Shown piece after piece: positions 11,165 through 24,053 of a DNA stretch of 64,000 bases. The stretch lies in assembly GCA_005881575.1 (NCBI GenBank), contig VBCA01000002.1, positions 86,078-150,077 on the forward strand, read 5' to 3'. Made by a program: the position numbers and the translations under genes. Positions within the stretch are counted from its first letter, which is position 1. Each line of letters opens with the position of its first letter. This stretch comes from Betaproteobacteria bacterium (GTDB lineage: Bacteria > Pseudomonadota > Gammaproteobacteria > Burkholderiales > SG8-39). The notes under the pieces are model-generated. The model was not told the origin of the DNA. It was given only the letters and a program-made list of their open reading frames with translations, and made no database searches.

Positions 11165-12240
11165 GGCCGTCGCTCCGCGAGCTCGCGCTTGCGCACCGTG
11201 GACGGCCACAAGCCGCCCGGACGCAGCGTCATGACGAGCACGAGGGCGAATCCGAAGATCAGCATGCGGATAACCTCCGGCTCGATGATCATCCGGCCGA
11301 AGAGCTGTTTTTGCGCGGGCTCGACCGTGAACCGCAGGATCTCAGGAACGAAGGAGAGCAGCACCGCGCCGAGGATCACGCCCCAGACGTTTCCCATGCC
11401 GCCGAGCACGACCATGGAAACCACCATGATGGATTCGACCAGCACGAAACTCTCCGGCGAAACAAATCCCTGGATCGCGGAGAACATGCCGCCCGCGACG
11501 CCGCCGAAGGTGGCGCCCATGGAGAAAGCGAGCAGCTTCACGCGCGTGGTGTCGATGCCCATTGCGCGCGCGGCGATCTCGTCTTCGCGGATCGCCTCCC
11601 AGGCTCGTCCGATGCGCGAGTTCTGGAGCCGCACGTTGATGAAGATCACCGCGAGCAGCACCGCGAGCAGCAGGTAGTAGTACTTGATCGGCCCGCTGAA
11701 ACTGAGGCCGAGGAAGTTGTCGGACTTGGAGAAATCGATCCCGCCCAGCCGGAACGGATCGATGCGCGCGATCCCCTGCGGGCCGTTGGTGATGTTGACG
11801 GGCTGGGACAGGTTGTTCAGGAAGATCCGCACGATCTCGCCGAAGCCGAGCGTCACGATGGCGAGATAGTCGCCGCGCAGCTTGAGCGTGGGGGCTCCGA
11901 TCAGCACTCCGAAGAGCGCGGCCACCGCGGCCCCGAGCGGCAGGATCGCCCAGAACGGCCAGTGGATGCCGAAGTGCGGCGAGGCGAGGAGCGCGTAGAC
12001 GTACGCGCCGACCGCGTAGAAGGCGACGTAACCGAGATCGAGGAGGCCTGCGAAGCCGACCACGATGTTCAGGCCGAGCGACAGGAACACGAACAGAATC
12101 GCAAGATTCGTGATCCGCACCCAGGCCGTGCCGACGGCCGCGAGAGCGAACGGCAGCGCGAGCAGCGCGAGCGCCACGATCGCCGCGCCTGCCCACGGCG
12201 CCGCGGGATGCCGCTTCAAGCGTGCGATCGATCCGGTCAC
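11161..12240 (-). CDS. livM: Branched-chain amino acid ABC transporter permease
   Basis: NIVVGFAGLLDLGYVAFYAVGAY, LPLGAAVAALFGVLIGAPTLKLRGDYLAIVTLGFGEIVR; GTG start overlapping livH stop. Confidence 0.95.
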   Translation of the reverse strand: MTGSIARLKRHPAAPWAGAAIVALALLALPFALAAVGTAWVRITNLAILFVFLSLGLNIVVGFAGLLDLGYVAFYAVGAYVYALLASPHFGIHWPFWAILPLGAAVAALFGVLIGAPTLKLRGDYLAIVTLGFGEIVRIFLNNLSQPVNITNGPQGIARIDPFRLGGIDFSKSDNFLGLSFSGPIKYYYLLLAVLLAVIFINVRLQNSRIGRAWEAIREDEIAARAMGIDTTRVKLLAFSMGATFGGVAGGMFSAIQGFVSPESFVLVESIMVVSMVVLGGMGNVWGVILGAVLLSFVPEILRFTVEPAQKQLFGRMIIEPEVIRMLIFGFALVLVMTLRPGGLWPSTVRKRELAERRP

Positions 12241-13160
12241 GCCCGGTCCCCGACCCGCTCGCCGAGCAGCCCCGAAGGCCGCAGCACCAGCACCGCGATC
12301 AGCACGATGAACGCGAACACATCCTGGTAATTCGAACCGAACACATTTCCGGTGAGGTCGCCGATGTAGCCGGCGCCGAGCGCTTCGACCACGCCGAGCA
12401 GCACCCCGCCGAGCATCGCTCCCGGTATGTTGCCGATGCCGCCCAGCACCGCCGCGCAGAACGCTTTCAGGCCCAGCTGCGAGCCCATGGCGTAGTGAGC
12501 GATGCCGTAATAGCTCGCCACCATGACTCCCGCCACCGCGGCGAGGGCCGCGCCGATGACGAAAGTCAGGGCGATGATGCGGTTCGCGTCGATGCCCATG
12601 AGTCCCGCCACCTGCGGGTTGTGCGCGGTTGCCCTCATCGCCGTGCCGAGGCGCGTGCGATACACCAGCGCCGCGAGTCCCGCCATCATCGCGAGCGAGA
12701 TCGCCAGAATGGCGATCTGCACGCTGGTGATGGTGGCCCCCGCAAAGTGGTACGACTCCACCTTGATGATCTGCGGAAAGGCGAGCGGGTTGCGGCTCCA
12801 GATCATCATCGCCAGGTGCTGCAGGATGATCGACACGCCGATCGCGGTGATGAGCGGCGCCAGGCGGGGCGCTCCGCGCAAAGGACGGTAGGCGAGCCGT
12901 TCCATCGCGTACCCGACCAGCATGCACACCGGGATCGCGCACCCGGCTGCGACGAGGACGATGGCGAGCGGCGGCAGGCCGGAGGGCGCGAGCGCGCCGA
13001 TGACCGAGAAGGCGACCATCGCGCCGATCATCACGACCTCGCCATGGGCGAAGTTGATGAGCTGGATGATGCCGTACACCATGGTATAGCCGAGCGCGAC
13101 CATGGCATAGACCGCCCCGAGCGTCAGGCCGTTGATCACTTGCTGGATGAAAATGTCCAC
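12237..13160 (-). CDS. livH: Branched-chain amino acid ABC transporter permease
   Basis: MDIFIQQVINGLTLGAVYAMVALGYTMVYGIIQLINFAHGEVVMIGA. Confidence 0.96.
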   Translation of the reverse strand: MDIFIQQVINGLTLGAVYAMVALGYTMVYGIIQLINFAHGEVVMIGAMVAFSVIGALAPSGLPPLAIVLVAAGCAIPVCMLVGYAMERLAYRPLRGAPRLAPLITAIGVSIILQHLAMMIWSRNPLAFPQIIKVESYHFAGATITSVQIAILAISLAMMAGLAALVYRTRLGTAMRATAHNPQVAGLMGIDANRIIALTFVIGAALAAVAGVMVASYYGIAHYAMGSQLGLKAFCAAVLGGIGNIPGAMLGGVLLGVVEALGAGYIGDLTGNVFGSNYQDVFAFIVLIAVLVLRPSGLLGERVGDRA

Positions 13161-13181
13161 GCCTGCGCAACACCCATCAAC

Positions 13182-13205
13182 GAAAACGGCACCCGCAGGT
13201 GCCGT
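13182..13205 (-). terminator. Hairpin after the livK-like receptor gene
   Basis: ACGGCACC/GGTGCCGT stem followed on - strand by TTTTCGTTG. Confidence 0.7.
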
Positions 13206-13230
13206 CTTTGGAAATTCCCTTCAAGAGCGC

Positions 13231-14448
13231 TTACTTCTTGGCGACATCTGCCGCGGGCGCCGTGGATTGCGCCACGAAATCTTCGTACTTGACGGTCTTG
13301 CCGCTCTTGATGATGGCGATCGGCAGGAGCTTGCCGCCCTTCATGGTGAAGATGGTCATTTCGGCGTCCTTGCGGTCGCCTTTTTCATCGAAGGAAATCC
13401 TGCCCGTCGCGCCCGCGAAATCGATTTTCTGCAGAACGGGCAGATATCTCGCCGGGTCGGCCGAGTTGGCCTGTTTCATCGCCTCGATCAGCAGGTTGGC
13501 GGCATCGTACGTGAACGGCGCGTAGAGGATCGGGTCGGTATTGAAGCGCTTCTTGTAAGCGTCGAGGAATTTCTTCGATGCCGCTTGCGGCGGGATTCCC
13601 GCCTGCGAGCACAACAAGCCGTCGGCGGCGCTGCCGGCGAACTCACCCATCTTGTCGGTGCAGGCTCCGTCGCCGAAAGAGAACACAGCCTTGACCCCGA
13701 GCTCCTTGCCCTGCTTGAGCAGGGGACCGGCGGTGGAATCCATTCCACCGTAGAACACCGCGTCCGGGGCACGGCCCTTCAACTTCGTGAGGACCGCCTT
13801 CCAGTCCACCGTCTTGTTCGTGCCCTGCTCTCGCGCCAGCACTTTCACCCCGGCGGCCGTGAGCGTCTTTTCGACTTCGTTCGCCAGACCTTTGCCGTAG
13901 GCGGTCGCATCGTCGATGATCGCCACGACCTTTGGTTTGGTGTTGGCGACCAGATAATTCGCGACCGCCGGGCCTTGCTGGTCGTCGCGACCGACGACGC
14001 GGAAGACACCCTTCAGACCCCGCTCCGTAAGTTCAGGATTGGTCGCGGAGCCGGTTATCATCGGGATATTCGCGCCGCTATAGATGTTGGACGCCGGAAT
14101 CGAGGTGCCGGAATTGAGGTGACCGACGACGCCGGCGACTTTCGCGTCCACCAGCTTTTGCGCCACGGTATTGCCAACCTTGGCGTCTTCCTGATCGTCC
14201 TCTGCCAGCAATTCGAACGCGGTTTCCTTGCCGCCGATCCTGATTTTTGCCGCGTTGGCTTCCTCCACCGCGAGGCGCGCGCCGTTCTCGTTGTCCTTGC
14301 CGAGGTGAGCGATGCCGCCGGTGAGCGGAGCCACGCTGCCGATCGCGATCGTGAGGGTCGCGGGAGCCTGCGCCTTCTTGTCTTCGCCGCAGGCGCTAAC
14401 GCCAACCATGGCCGCAATCGCGAGAACGCCGAAATGGGAGCGGATCAT
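13231..14448 (-). CDS. livK: Branched-chain amino acid ABC transporter substrate-binding protein (lipoprotein)
   Basis: Lipobox-like VGVSACGED; IGSVAPLTGGIAHLGKDNENGARLAVEEANA. Confidence 0.93.
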   Translation of the reverse strand: MIRSHFGVLAIAAMVGVSACGEDKKAQAPATLTIAIGSVAPLTGGIAHLGKDNENGARLAVEEANAAKIRIGGKETAFELLAEDDQEDAKVGNTVAQKLVDAKVAGVVGHLNSGTSIPASNIYSGANIPMITGSATNPELTERGLKGVFRVVGRDDQQGPAVANYLVANTKPKVVAIIDDATAYGKGLANEVEKTLTAAGVKVLAREQGTNKTVDWKAVLTKLKGRAPDAVFYGGMDSTAGPLLKQGKELGVKAVFSFGDGACTDKMGEFAGSAADGLLCSQAGIPPQAASKKFLDAYKKRFNTDPILYAPFTYDAANLLIEAMKQANSADPARYLPVLQKIDFAGATGRISFDEKGDRKDAEMTIFTMKGGKLLPIAIIKSGKTVKYEDFVAQSTAPAADVAKK

Positions 14449-14470
14449 GGCAGCCTCCGGTGGGTTTTGC

Positions 14471-14797
14471 CTACTTGATCGTCAGAATGTACTTCGCCAG
14501 AGTCTTTGCATCGTCGTCGCCGACGGTCCCGTTCGGCGGCATCGGGATGGGACCCCACACGCCGGTCGAGCCTTCCTTGATCTTCTTCGTAAGATAGGCC
14601 TCGGCGTCCTTTCTGGACTTGTACTTGGCCGCCACTTCCTTGTACGCGGGGCCGACCAGTTTCTTGTCGACCGTATGGCAGCTCAGGCAGGCTTTTTCCT
14701 TCAAGAGCTCCTGCGCGTCGGCGGCGAAGAGGGGGCCGCTCGCCGCTGTGAACGATGCGGTGAATGCGGCGGCTGCGGATAGCACTAGAGGTTTCAT
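14471..14797 (-). CDS. Small class I cytochrome c
   Basis: Signal peptide MKPLVLSAAAAFTASFTAASGPLFA; CLSCH; C-terminal LAKYILTIK. Confidence 0.9.
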   Translation of the reverse strand: MKPLVLSAAAAFTASFTAASGPLFAADAQELLKEKACLSCHTVDKKLVGPAYKEVAAKYKSRKDAEAYLTKKIKEGSTGVWGPIPMPPNGTVGDDDAKTLAKYILTIK

Positions 14798-14835
14798 GAA
14801 ATTCTCCGGGAGGGTAAAAAAATTCTGCGCAAATG

Positions 14836-16887
<2,052 letters not shown>

Positions 16888-16930
16888 GACAGAGGACTGC
16901 TGGGAGTTTCGTCAGTGTAGACTTGCCCGC

Positions 16931-17584
16931 ATGCACATTCAACGCCGCCGCGCACTGCTCACGCTCGCCGCCGGGATCGGTTTGCCTGCGGCTCTTGGGC
17001 GCGCGCTCGCGCAAGCCTCCGCGAAGCAGGGCGTGCGAACCGTTCAGGGGGACATGAGGATCAACGGCAAGCCCGCCGAGGTGGGGACCCTCGTGCGCCC
17101 GGGGGATACCATCGTGCTCGCGAACGGCGCGCTCGCCACGTTCGTGGTGGGGCAGGACGCGTTTCTCATGCGCGGAGACAGCCGCGCGGAGCTGATCGGA
17201 AGCGGCGTGCTCGTGAGCGCGCTGCAACTGGTCACGGGCAAGCTGCTCGGCGTGTTCGGCTCGGGCCGCGAGCGGCGCCTGGTGACCGTCACTGCGAGCA
17301 TCGGCATCCGCGGCACGGGCGCCTACACGGAGGCCGAAACAGCGCGCACTTACTTCTGCCTGTGCTACGGCACGGCGGAGGTCGCCGCGACGATGGGCGG
17401 GGCGCGCGAGTCCTACAGCACGCGCCACCATGAATCGCCGCGCTACATCTACGGGGACGGTCGCAAGCGAGCCATCGTCCCGGCGGGCGTCGCCAACCAC
17501 ACCGACAGCGAGCTGATCCTGCTGGAGTCGCTCGTCGGCCGCAGCCCGCCGCAGAGCTTCATGGACAGTCCCGTGCGCTACTGA
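16931..17584 (+). CDS. FecR-domain exported protein
   Basis: Signal-like MHIQRRRALLTLAAGIGLPAALGRALAQ; GDMRINGKPAEVGTLVRPGDTIVLANGALATFVVGQDAFLMRGDSRAEL. Confidence 0.8.
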   Translation: MHIQRRRALLTLAAGIGLPAALGRALAQASAKQGVRTVQGDMRINGKPAEVGTLVRPGDTIVLANGALATFVVGQDAFLMRGDSRAELIGSGVLVSALQLVTGKLLGVFGSGRERRLVTVTASIGIRGTGAYTEAETARTYFCLCYGTAEVAATMGGARESYSTRHHESPRYIYGDGRKRAIVPAGVANHTDSELILLESLVGRSPPQSFMDSPVRY

Positions 17585-19261
17585 TCAGCCGTCGGTGATG
17601 GCGCCCTTGCTTGCGGTGGACACGAGCTTCATGTATTTCGCGAGGAGGCCGCGCGTATAGCGAGGCTTGGGCTGCTTCCACTTCTTCTTCCGCGCCGCCA
17701 GTTCCTTCGCGGAGACGTTCAGCCGGATAAGGCGCTTCTTCGCGTCGATCGTGATCGAGTCGCCTTCCTTCACCAGCGCGATCGTTCCGCCCACGTAGGC
17801 TTCCGGCGCGACATGCCCCACGACCATGCCCCAGGTGCCGCCGGAGAAGCGTCCGTCGGTGACGAGGCCCACCGATTCGCCGAGGCCCTGGCCGATGAGC
17901 GCGGAAGTAGGCGCCAGCATCTCCTGCATGCCGGGGCCGCCCTTGGGTCCTTCGTAGCGGATCACGATCACGTCGCCGGCCTTGATCTTCCTCGCGAGGA
18001 TCGCGGTCATCGCCGCCGGCTCCGAATCGAACACGCGCGCCGGGCCCGTGATCGAGGTCTGCTTGAGCCCCGTGATCTTGGCGACGCAGCCTTCGGTCGC
18101 GAGGTTTCCCTTGAGGATCGCGAGGTGCCCTTGCGCATACACGGGCTTGTTCCAGGGGCGGATGACGTCTTGGCCGGCTCTGGGCTCCTCGGGCACGTTC
18201 GCGAGCTCTTCGGCGAGCGTGCGGCCCGTGATCGTCATGCATTCGCCGTGCGCCAGGCCGTGCGCGAGGAGCATCCTCAGCACCTGCGGCACGCCGCCCG
18301 CAGCGTGAAAATCCGTGGCGACGTACGGGCCCGAAGGCTTCAGGTTGCACAGCACCGGCACGCGACGCCTAATGCGCTCGAAATCGTCGATGCTCCATTT
18401 GACGCCTGCGGCGGACGCGATCGCGAGATAGTGCAGCACCGCGTTGGTGGAACCGCCCGTGGCCATGACCATCGCGACCGCGTTCTCGATCGATTTGCGC
18501 GTGATGATGTCGCGCGGACGAATGTTTTTCCGGATCGCGGCTACGAGGACCTTCGCCGATTCCCCCGCGGAGTCCGCCTTCTCGGGATCGGGCGAGGCCA
18601 TTTGCGAGGAGCCGAGGAGACTCATGCCGAGCGCCTCGAACGAGGAAGACATGGTGTTCGCGGTGTACTGCCCGCCGCAGGCGCCCACCGAAGGGCAGGC
18701 GTTCTTCTCGATGCCGTCGAAATCCTCCTGCGAGATCTTCCCGGCGGCGAGCGCGCCCACCGCCTCGAAGGGCGAGACGATGGTGAGCTTCTGCCCCTTC
18801 CAGAATCCCGGCTTGATGGTTCCGGCGTACACGAAGATGCCGGGCACGTCGATTCGCGCCATCCCCATCATCGCCCCGGGCATGTTCTTGTCGCAGCCGC
18901 CGACGCAGAGGACGCCGTCCATCAGCTGGCCGTTCACCGCGGTCTCGATCGAGTCGGCGATCACCTCGCGCGAGACGAGCGAGTACTTCATGCCTTCGGT
19001 GCCCATGCCGATGCCGTCCGTCACCGTGGGAAAGCCGAACACCTGCGGCATCGCGCCCGCCGCCTTCACCGCCGCAGCCGCGCGGTCGACGAGCGGCTGG
19101 ATTCCGGCGTTGCAGGGATTCATGGTCGAGTGTCCGTTGGCGACGCCGACGATCGCTTTCTGGAAATCTCCGTCTCCGAAGCCGACCGCGCGCAGCATCG
19201 CGCGGTTCGGAGAGCGCGCCGCGCCCTGGGTGATGATCCTGCTTCTCCAGTTGTCGGACAT
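17585..19261 (-). CDS. ilvD: Dihydroxy-acid dehydratase
   Basis: [59 protein letters not shown]. Confidence 0.97.
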   Translation of the reverse strand: MSDNWRSRIITQGAARSPNRAMLRAVGFGDGDFQKAIVGVANGHSTMNPCNAGIQPLVDRAAAAVKAAGAMPQVFGFPTVTDGIGMGTEGMKYSLVSREVIADSIETAVNGQLMDGVLCVGGCDKNMPGAMMGMARIDVPGIFVYAGTIKPGFWKGQKLTIVSPFEAVGALAAGKISQEDFDGIEKNACPSVGACGGQYTANTMSSSFEALGMSLLGSSQMASPDPEKADSAGESAKVLVAAIRKNIRPRDIITRKSIENAVAMVMATGGSTNAVLHYLAIASAAGVKWSIDDFERIRRRVPVLCNLKPSGPYVATDFHAAGGVPQVLRMLLAHGLAHGECMTITGRTLAEELANVPEEPRAGQDVIRPWNKPVYAQGHLAILKGNLATEGCVAKITGLKQTSITGPARVFDSEPAAMTAILARKIKAGDVIVIRYEGPKGGPGMQEMLAPTSALIGQGLGESVGLVTDGRFSGGTWGMVVGHVAPEAYVGGTIALVKEGDSITIDAKKRLIRLNVSAKELAARKKKWKQPKPRYTRGLLAKYMKLVSTASKGAITDG

Positions 19262-19331
19262 GGAAAAAACTCCGAATGCAGAAAATCAGTTACGCTTCGG
19301 CTGCATTTTACTTGAAAGAGCGCCGCCCTCT

Positions 19332-20120
19332 ATGCTCGTCCATCCGAACTTCGACCCGGTCGCGATCTCGCTCGGCCCGATCGCGATCCGCTGGTACGGA
19401 ATCACGTATCTCGTCGGCTTCGCGTTGTCCTACTGGCTCGGGCGCCTGCGCATCGCGCGCGCGATGGCGGGGCGCGTCACGGTCGCGGTGCTGGACGACC
19501 TGCTGTTCTTCTGCGTGCTCGGCGTGGTGCTCGGCGGCAGGCTCGGATACGTGCTCTTCTACAAGCCGGCGTATTACTTCTCCCATCCGCTGGAGGTGTT
19601 CGCGGTGTGGCACGGCGGCATGTCCTTTCACGGAGGGTTCCTCGGTGTGCTGCTCGCGATCTGGTGGGTCGCGCGAAAGCAGGACTTGCGCTGGATCGAG
19701 ATCACGGATTTCTTTGCGCCCCTGGCACCGCTCGCGTTCGCCGCGGTGCGGCTGGGCAATTTCATCAACGGCGAACTGTACGGCCGGGTCACCGATGTGC
19801 CCTGGGGAATGCTGTTCCGCGGCGCGGGGCCCCTCCCGCGCCATCCCTCGCAGCTGTATCAGTTCGGGCTCGAGGGGGTGCTCCTCTTCGTCATCTTGTG
19901 GGTCTATTCTTCGAAGCCGAGGCCTACGGCGGCGGTGTCGGGCGCGTTTCTCCTGGGCTACGGAACACTGCGGTTCACGGTCGAATACTTTCGCGAGCCC
20001 GATGATTTTCTTGGGCTTCTTGCGTTCAACCTGTCCATGGGCCAGTGGCTGTCGGTACCCATGATCGCAATCGGCATCGGCATGCTCGTTTGGACTTGGC
20101 GCAAGCCGCAAAAGGTCTAA
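19332..20120 (+). CDS. lgt: Prolipoprotein diacylglyceryl transferase
   Basis: [64 protein letters not shown]. Confidence 0.97.
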   Translation: MLVHPNFDPVAISLGPIAIRWYGITYLVGFALSYWLGRLRIARAMAGRVTVAVLDDLLFFCVLGVVLGGRLGYVLFYKPAYYFSHPLEVFAVWHGGMSFHGGFLGVLLAIWWVARKQDLRWIEITDFFAPLAPLAFAAVRLGNFINGELYGRVTDVPWGMLFRGAGPLPRHPSQLYQFGLEGVLLFVILWVYSSKPRPTAAVSGAFLLGYGTLRFTVEYFREPDDFLGLLAFNLSMGQWLSVPMIAIGIGMLVWTWRKPQKV

Positions 20121-20137
20121 AATAAAAGCGGTGCCCC

Positions 20138-20356
20138 ATGGTGGAAGCGAGGGACGAACGAATGCAGGCACAGATGAGACAGCGGTTGCACGAGCTGCAG
20201 CTCGAGCACCGGGACCTGGACACCGCAATTCACCGCATCGCCGACGACCCCTCCCACGACCAGCTCGCCCTCACCCGCATGAAGCGCCGCAAGCTGCTCC
20301 TCAAGGACCAGATCTCCTGGATCGAGAGACAGCTCGATCCCGATATCCCCGCCTGA
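20138..20356 (+). CDS. YdcH/DUF465 family small protein
   Basis: RLHELQLEHRDLDTAIHRIADDPSHDQLALTRMKRRKLLLKDQISWIERQLDPDIPA. Confidence 0.85.
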   Translation: MVEARDERMQAQMRQRLHELQLEHRDLDTAIHRIADDPSHDQLALTRMKRRKLLLKDQISWIERQLDPDIPA

Positions 20357-20369
20357 CAGGTTCCGCAGT

Positions 20370-21113
20370 TCAGCCGAGCCCGCGCACGATGAGCGACGCG
20401 CCGCTCGCGAGCAGCAGGATCCCCACCGCGCGCATCACCATCTCTCGCGAGATCACCCGGAAAACCCGCGAAGCGATGTAGACCGCAAGGAGCCCGGCCG
20501 GGATCGCAGCGGCCGCGGCGAGCCACACCCCGTCCTGCGCGAGCAAGCCCGTCACCGCGAACGCGACCAGCCGCAGCCCGATGCTGAAGATGGTGGTGAG
20601 GGTCATGGTCGCGCGGAATTTTTCCTTGGTGAGCGAGCGGTGGGAGAGATAGATCGCGTAAGGCGGCCCGCCCGCCCCGAAGAGCGTTCCCGAAAGGCCG
20701 CCGCAGAACCCGGCGAGGAACGCCCAGTTCCGGCTGACGGCCGCGGGGGGCCCGCGCCGCGAGAGGCTGTAGATCGCGTAGCCGAGGACGAAGGTCCCGA
20801 GCGCGACGAGCGAGGCGTTGCGCGGCAGGTTGACGAGGAGCGTCGTGCCCGTGACGATCCCCACGACCATGAGAGGAACCATGCGCGCGATGTCTCCGAG
20901 GACCGCGTTGCGCGGGTTTTCCAGCCCCAGCCGCAGGCCGTTCGCGAAGTCCACCACCGCGAACACGGCGAGCGCGAAGGGAAGCGGGACGAAGAACGTG
21001 GCGAGCGGAATCGAGACGAGGGCGGAGCCGAAGCCCGTGAGGCCCTGGATGAAACCTGCCGCGAAAGCGATCGGCGCGAGCGCGAGCGCCGCTTCGGCGC
21101 CTTCGAGATTCAT
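20370..21113 (-). CDS. TauE/SafE (TSUP) family membrane protein
   Basis: AAGFIQGLTGFGSALVSIPL, FLAGFCGGLSGTLFGAGGPPYAIYL. Confidence 0.88.
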   Translation of the reverse strand: MNLEGAEAALALAPIAFAAGFIQGLTGFGSALVSIPLATFFVPLPFALAVFAVVDFANGLRLGLENPRNAVLGDIARMVPLMVVGIVTGTTLLVNLPRNASLVALGTFVLGYAIYSLSRRGPPAAVSRNWAFLAGFCGGLSGTLFGAGGPPYAIYLSHRSLTKEKFRATMTLTTIFSIGLRLVAFAVTGLLAQDGVWLAAAAAIPAGLLAVYIASRVFRVISREMVMRAVGILLLASGASLIVRGLG

Positions 21114-24050
21114 CTAGGCGAGTGCGCGCGCCAGCACTTGCGCGACGTGAACGGCCTCTCTCGCCGCACCGTCGGCGATTTGATGGCGGCAACTGGTGCC
21201 GTCGGCGACGAGGAGCGTGTCCTCGCCCGCCGTGCGGATCTTGGGAAGCAGCACGAGCTCGGCCATTTTCATCGAGACCGCGTAGTGCCGGGCCTCGTAG
21301 CCGAAGCTTCCGGCCATGCCGCAGCAGGAGGACTCGATCGTCTCGACCTTCAGCTCGGGTACGAGCGAGAGCGCCCGCTGCACAGCGGGCATCGCGCCGA
21401 AAGCCTTCTGGTGGCAGTGGCCGTGCACGAGCGCGCGCTTTTCGGCGAGCGGCTTGAGCTTGAGCGCGAGGCGGCCGGCTTCGTGCTCGAGCGCAAGGAA
21501 CTCCTCGAAGAGCAGCGCCTGCGCGGCGAGCGCGTCGGTCTCGCCGCCTGGAAGCATCGCCTTGAATTCGTCGCGCAGGGTGAGAAGGCAGGAAGGCTCG
21601 AGGCCGACGACATCGACTCCGCGTCCCACGTAGGGCTCGAGCGCGGCGAGCACCCGTCGCGCCTCGGCCTTCGCCTGCTCGACCATTCCCGCCGCGAGGA
21701 AAGTGCGGCCGCAGCACAGCGGCCGCGAACCATCCGTAGCACGCGCAATGTGCACGCCGTAGCCCGCCCGGGCTAGCACGGCGAGAGCGGCGCGCGCGTT
21801 TTCCGGCTCGAAGTAGTTGTTGAACGTGTCGACGAAGAGCACGACCTCGCCGGCCTTTCCGTCGCTGCTCGATCGGCGCAGAGAGCTCAGGAACGAGCGG
21901 CGCCACTTCGGCAGGGAGCGCCGGGCTGCGAAGCCGAAAGCGCGCTTGCTCATCCTCTGCACCGCGTTCGCCGTCCGCGGGAAGCGCGAGGCGAGAGGGC
22001 CATAGCGCGGAAGGTAGGCGATCAACTTGTCCCTCATCGCATAGCCGTGGTGCGCGTGATAGTGATGAAGGAACTCGATCTTCATCTTCGCCATGTCCAC
22101 GCCGGTCGGGCATTCGCGCCGGCATCCCTTGCAGGACACGCACAGGTCCAGCGTCTCGAACATTTCGCCGGACGTGAAGGCGTCGGGGCCCAGCTGCCCC
22201 GCCAGCGCGAGGCGCAGCGTATTCGCGCGCCCGCGCGTGACGTGCTTCTCATCGCCGGTCGCGCGAAACGACGGGCACATCGTACCTGCGTCGAACTTGC
22301 GGCAGTGCCCGTTGTTGTTGCACATCTCGACCGCCGCCGCGAAGCCCTCGCTCGCGGCGCCCGGCGCGCTCCATTCGCTCCAGTCGAGCACGGTGTCCAG
22401 GCGCTCGGCCGCATATCCCGGCTTGAACCGGAACAGCGTCCGGTCGTCCTGCTTCGACGGCCGCACGATCTTTCCCGGGTTCAGGAGGCCCTTCGGATCG
22501 AAGAGGTTCTTGATCTCCTCAAGCGCGCGCACAAGCCGTTCACCGATGATCGGCGCTATCCACTCCGAGCGCACCAGGCCGTCGCCGTGCTCCCCCGAAT
22601 AGGCGGCGCCCTTGTATTTTTTCACCAGCGCGCAGGCTTCTTCCGCGATCGCCCGCATTTTCTTCGCGCCGTCTCTCTTCATGTCGAGTATCGGCCGCAC
22701 GTGCAGCGTTCCCACCGAGGCGTGCGCGTACCAGGTGCCTTCGGTGCCGTGTTTGCGGAAGACCTGCGTCAGCGAATCGGTGTACTCGGCGAGGTTTTCC
22801 AGAGGGACCGCGCAATCCTCGATGAAGGAGACGGGCTTGCTGTCGCCTTTCATCGACATCATGATGTTGAGGCCGGCCTTTCTCACCTCCCATACGTCCC
22901 GCTGGAGTGCGGCGTCGATGATCCGGATCACGCTGCCCGGATGGCCGAGGTCGGCCATGAGTGCGGCGAGCCGCTCGAGCTTGTCGGCAGGCCCATCGCG
23001 ATCGTCTCCGACGAACTCGACCAGCAGGATCGCGTCGGGATCGCCGCGGACGAATCTCTCTACGATCGCGCGGTACGCCGGGTTGCCGCGCGCCAGGCCG
23101 ATCATCGTCCGATCCACGAGCTCGACCGCCGTCGGTGACAGTTTGACTATGTGTTGCGGCGCTTCCATCGATTGGCGGAAGGACCGGAAATGGCACACGC
23201 CCAGGGTCCTGAACCGGGGCAGGGGCGAGAGCTTCAGATGGATCCGCCTGGAATACGCGAGCGTGCCTTCCGAGCCGACCAAGAGCTGCGCGAAGTTCCA
23301 TTCGCCGCGAGGTTTCACGAAATCCAGGTTGTAGCCCTGCACGCGCCGCAGCACCTTCGGCCAGCGCGCCTCGATTTCGCCGGCTTCCCGCTCCGCGATG
23401 GCGCGCACCTTCTTCGCAAGCTCTACATAACGCGCGTCGCCCGAAAGCCGCGAAACATCGGCCGGCACCACGCCGAAGTGGTGCTCGCTGCCGTCGGCGA
23501 GCAGCGCGTCGATGCCGAGCACGTTGTGCACCATGTTGCCGTAACGGATCGAGCGCGAACCGCAGGAGTTGTTGCCGGCCATGCCGCCGAGCGTCGCCTG
23601 CGCGCTCGTGGACACGTCCACCGGGAACCACAGCCCGTGCCGCCGCAGCTGCGCGTTGAGGCCGTCGAGCACGACCCCGGGCTGCACCACTGCGGTGGCA
23701 GCCTCCTTGTCGAAGGAAACGATGCTGTCGAGGAATTTGCTGTGGTCGATGACGAGCGCAGCGCCCACCGTCTGGCCGCATTGCGAGCTGCCCGCGCCGC
23801 GCGGCAGGACCGGAACGCCTTCCTCGACCGCGATCTGCAGCGCGATTTTCGCGTCCTGCTCGGTCTTCGGCACGACCACGCCGACCGGATCGATCTGGTA
23901 GATCGAGGCGTCGGTGGAGTAGCGACCGCGGCTCGCAGGGTCGAACAGGACCTCGCCTTCGATCTCGCGCCGCAAGCGGGCCGCGAGCGCGCTGTTGCCC
24001 GAGCGCGGATGAAAAGAAACGGGGGAGACCGTCGAAGGCGCGCGGGCCAT
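21114..24050 (-). CDS. FAD-binding and Fe-S-binding oxidoreductase (GlcD/D-lactate dehydrogenase-like)
   Basis: PRGAGSSQCGQTVGAALVID, GGMAGNNSCGSRSIRYGNMVHNV, Fe-S motif CVSCKGCRRECPTGVDM, cysteine-rich domain SSCCGMAGSFGYE. Confidence 0.95.
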   Translation of the reverse strand: MARAPSTVSPVSFHPRSGNSALAARLRREIEGEVLFDPASRGRYSTDASIYQIDPVGVVVPKTEQDAKIALQIAVEEGVPVLPRGAGSSQCGQTVGAALVIDHSKFLDSIVSFDKEAATAVVQPGVVLDGLNAQLRRHGLWFPVDVSTSAQATLGGMAGNNSCGSRSIRYGNMVHNVLGIDALLADGSEHHFGVVPADVSRLSGDARYVELAKKVRAIAEREAGEIEARWPKVLRRVQGYNLDFVKPRGEWNFAQLLVGSEGTLAYSRRIHLKLSPLPRFRTLGVCHFRSFRQSMEAPQHIVKLSPTAVELVDRTMIGLARGNPAYRAIVERFVRGDPDAILLVEFVGDDRDGPADKLERLAALMADLGHPGSVIRIIDAALQRDVWEVRKAGLNIMMSMKGDSKPVSFIEDCAVPLENLAEYTDSLTQVFRKHGTEGTWYAHASVGTLHVRPILDMKRDGAKKMRAIAEEACALVKKYKGAAYSGEHGDGLVRSEWIAPIIGERLVRALEEIKNLFDPKGLLNPGKIVRPSKQDDRTLFRFKPGYAAERLDTVLDWSEWSAPGAASEGFAAAVEMCNNNGHCRKFDAGTMCPSFRATGDEKHVTRGRANTLRLALAGQLGPDAFTSGEMFETLDLCVSCKGCRRECPTGVDMAKMKIEFLHHYHAHHGYAMRDKLIAYLPRYGPLASRFPRTANAVQRMSKRAFGFAARRSLPKWRRSFLSSLRRSSSDGKAGEVVLFVDTFNNYFEPENARAALAVLARAGYGVHIARATDGSRPLCCGRTFLAAGMVEQAKAEARRVLAALEPYVGRGVDVVGLEPSCLLTLRDEFKAMLPGGETDALAAQALLFEEFLALEHEAGRLALKLKPLAEKRALVHGHCHQKAFGAMPAVQRALSLVPELKVETIESSCCGMAGSFGYEARHYAVSMKMAELVLLPKIRTAGEDTLLVADGTSCRHQIADGAAREAVHVAQVLARALA

Positions 24051-24053
24051 GCG

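Noticed and set aside
11161-13173. 670-aa ORF spanning livM and part of livH
   Set aside because: livM starts at GTG 12240 overlapping the livH stop; the N-terminal part of the ORF is an off-frame read of livH.
17813-19315. Long + strand ORF (500 aa) opposite ilvD
   Set aside because: High-GC antisense artefact: low-complexity Arg/His/Ala-rich translation, while ilvD on the - strand is unambiguous.
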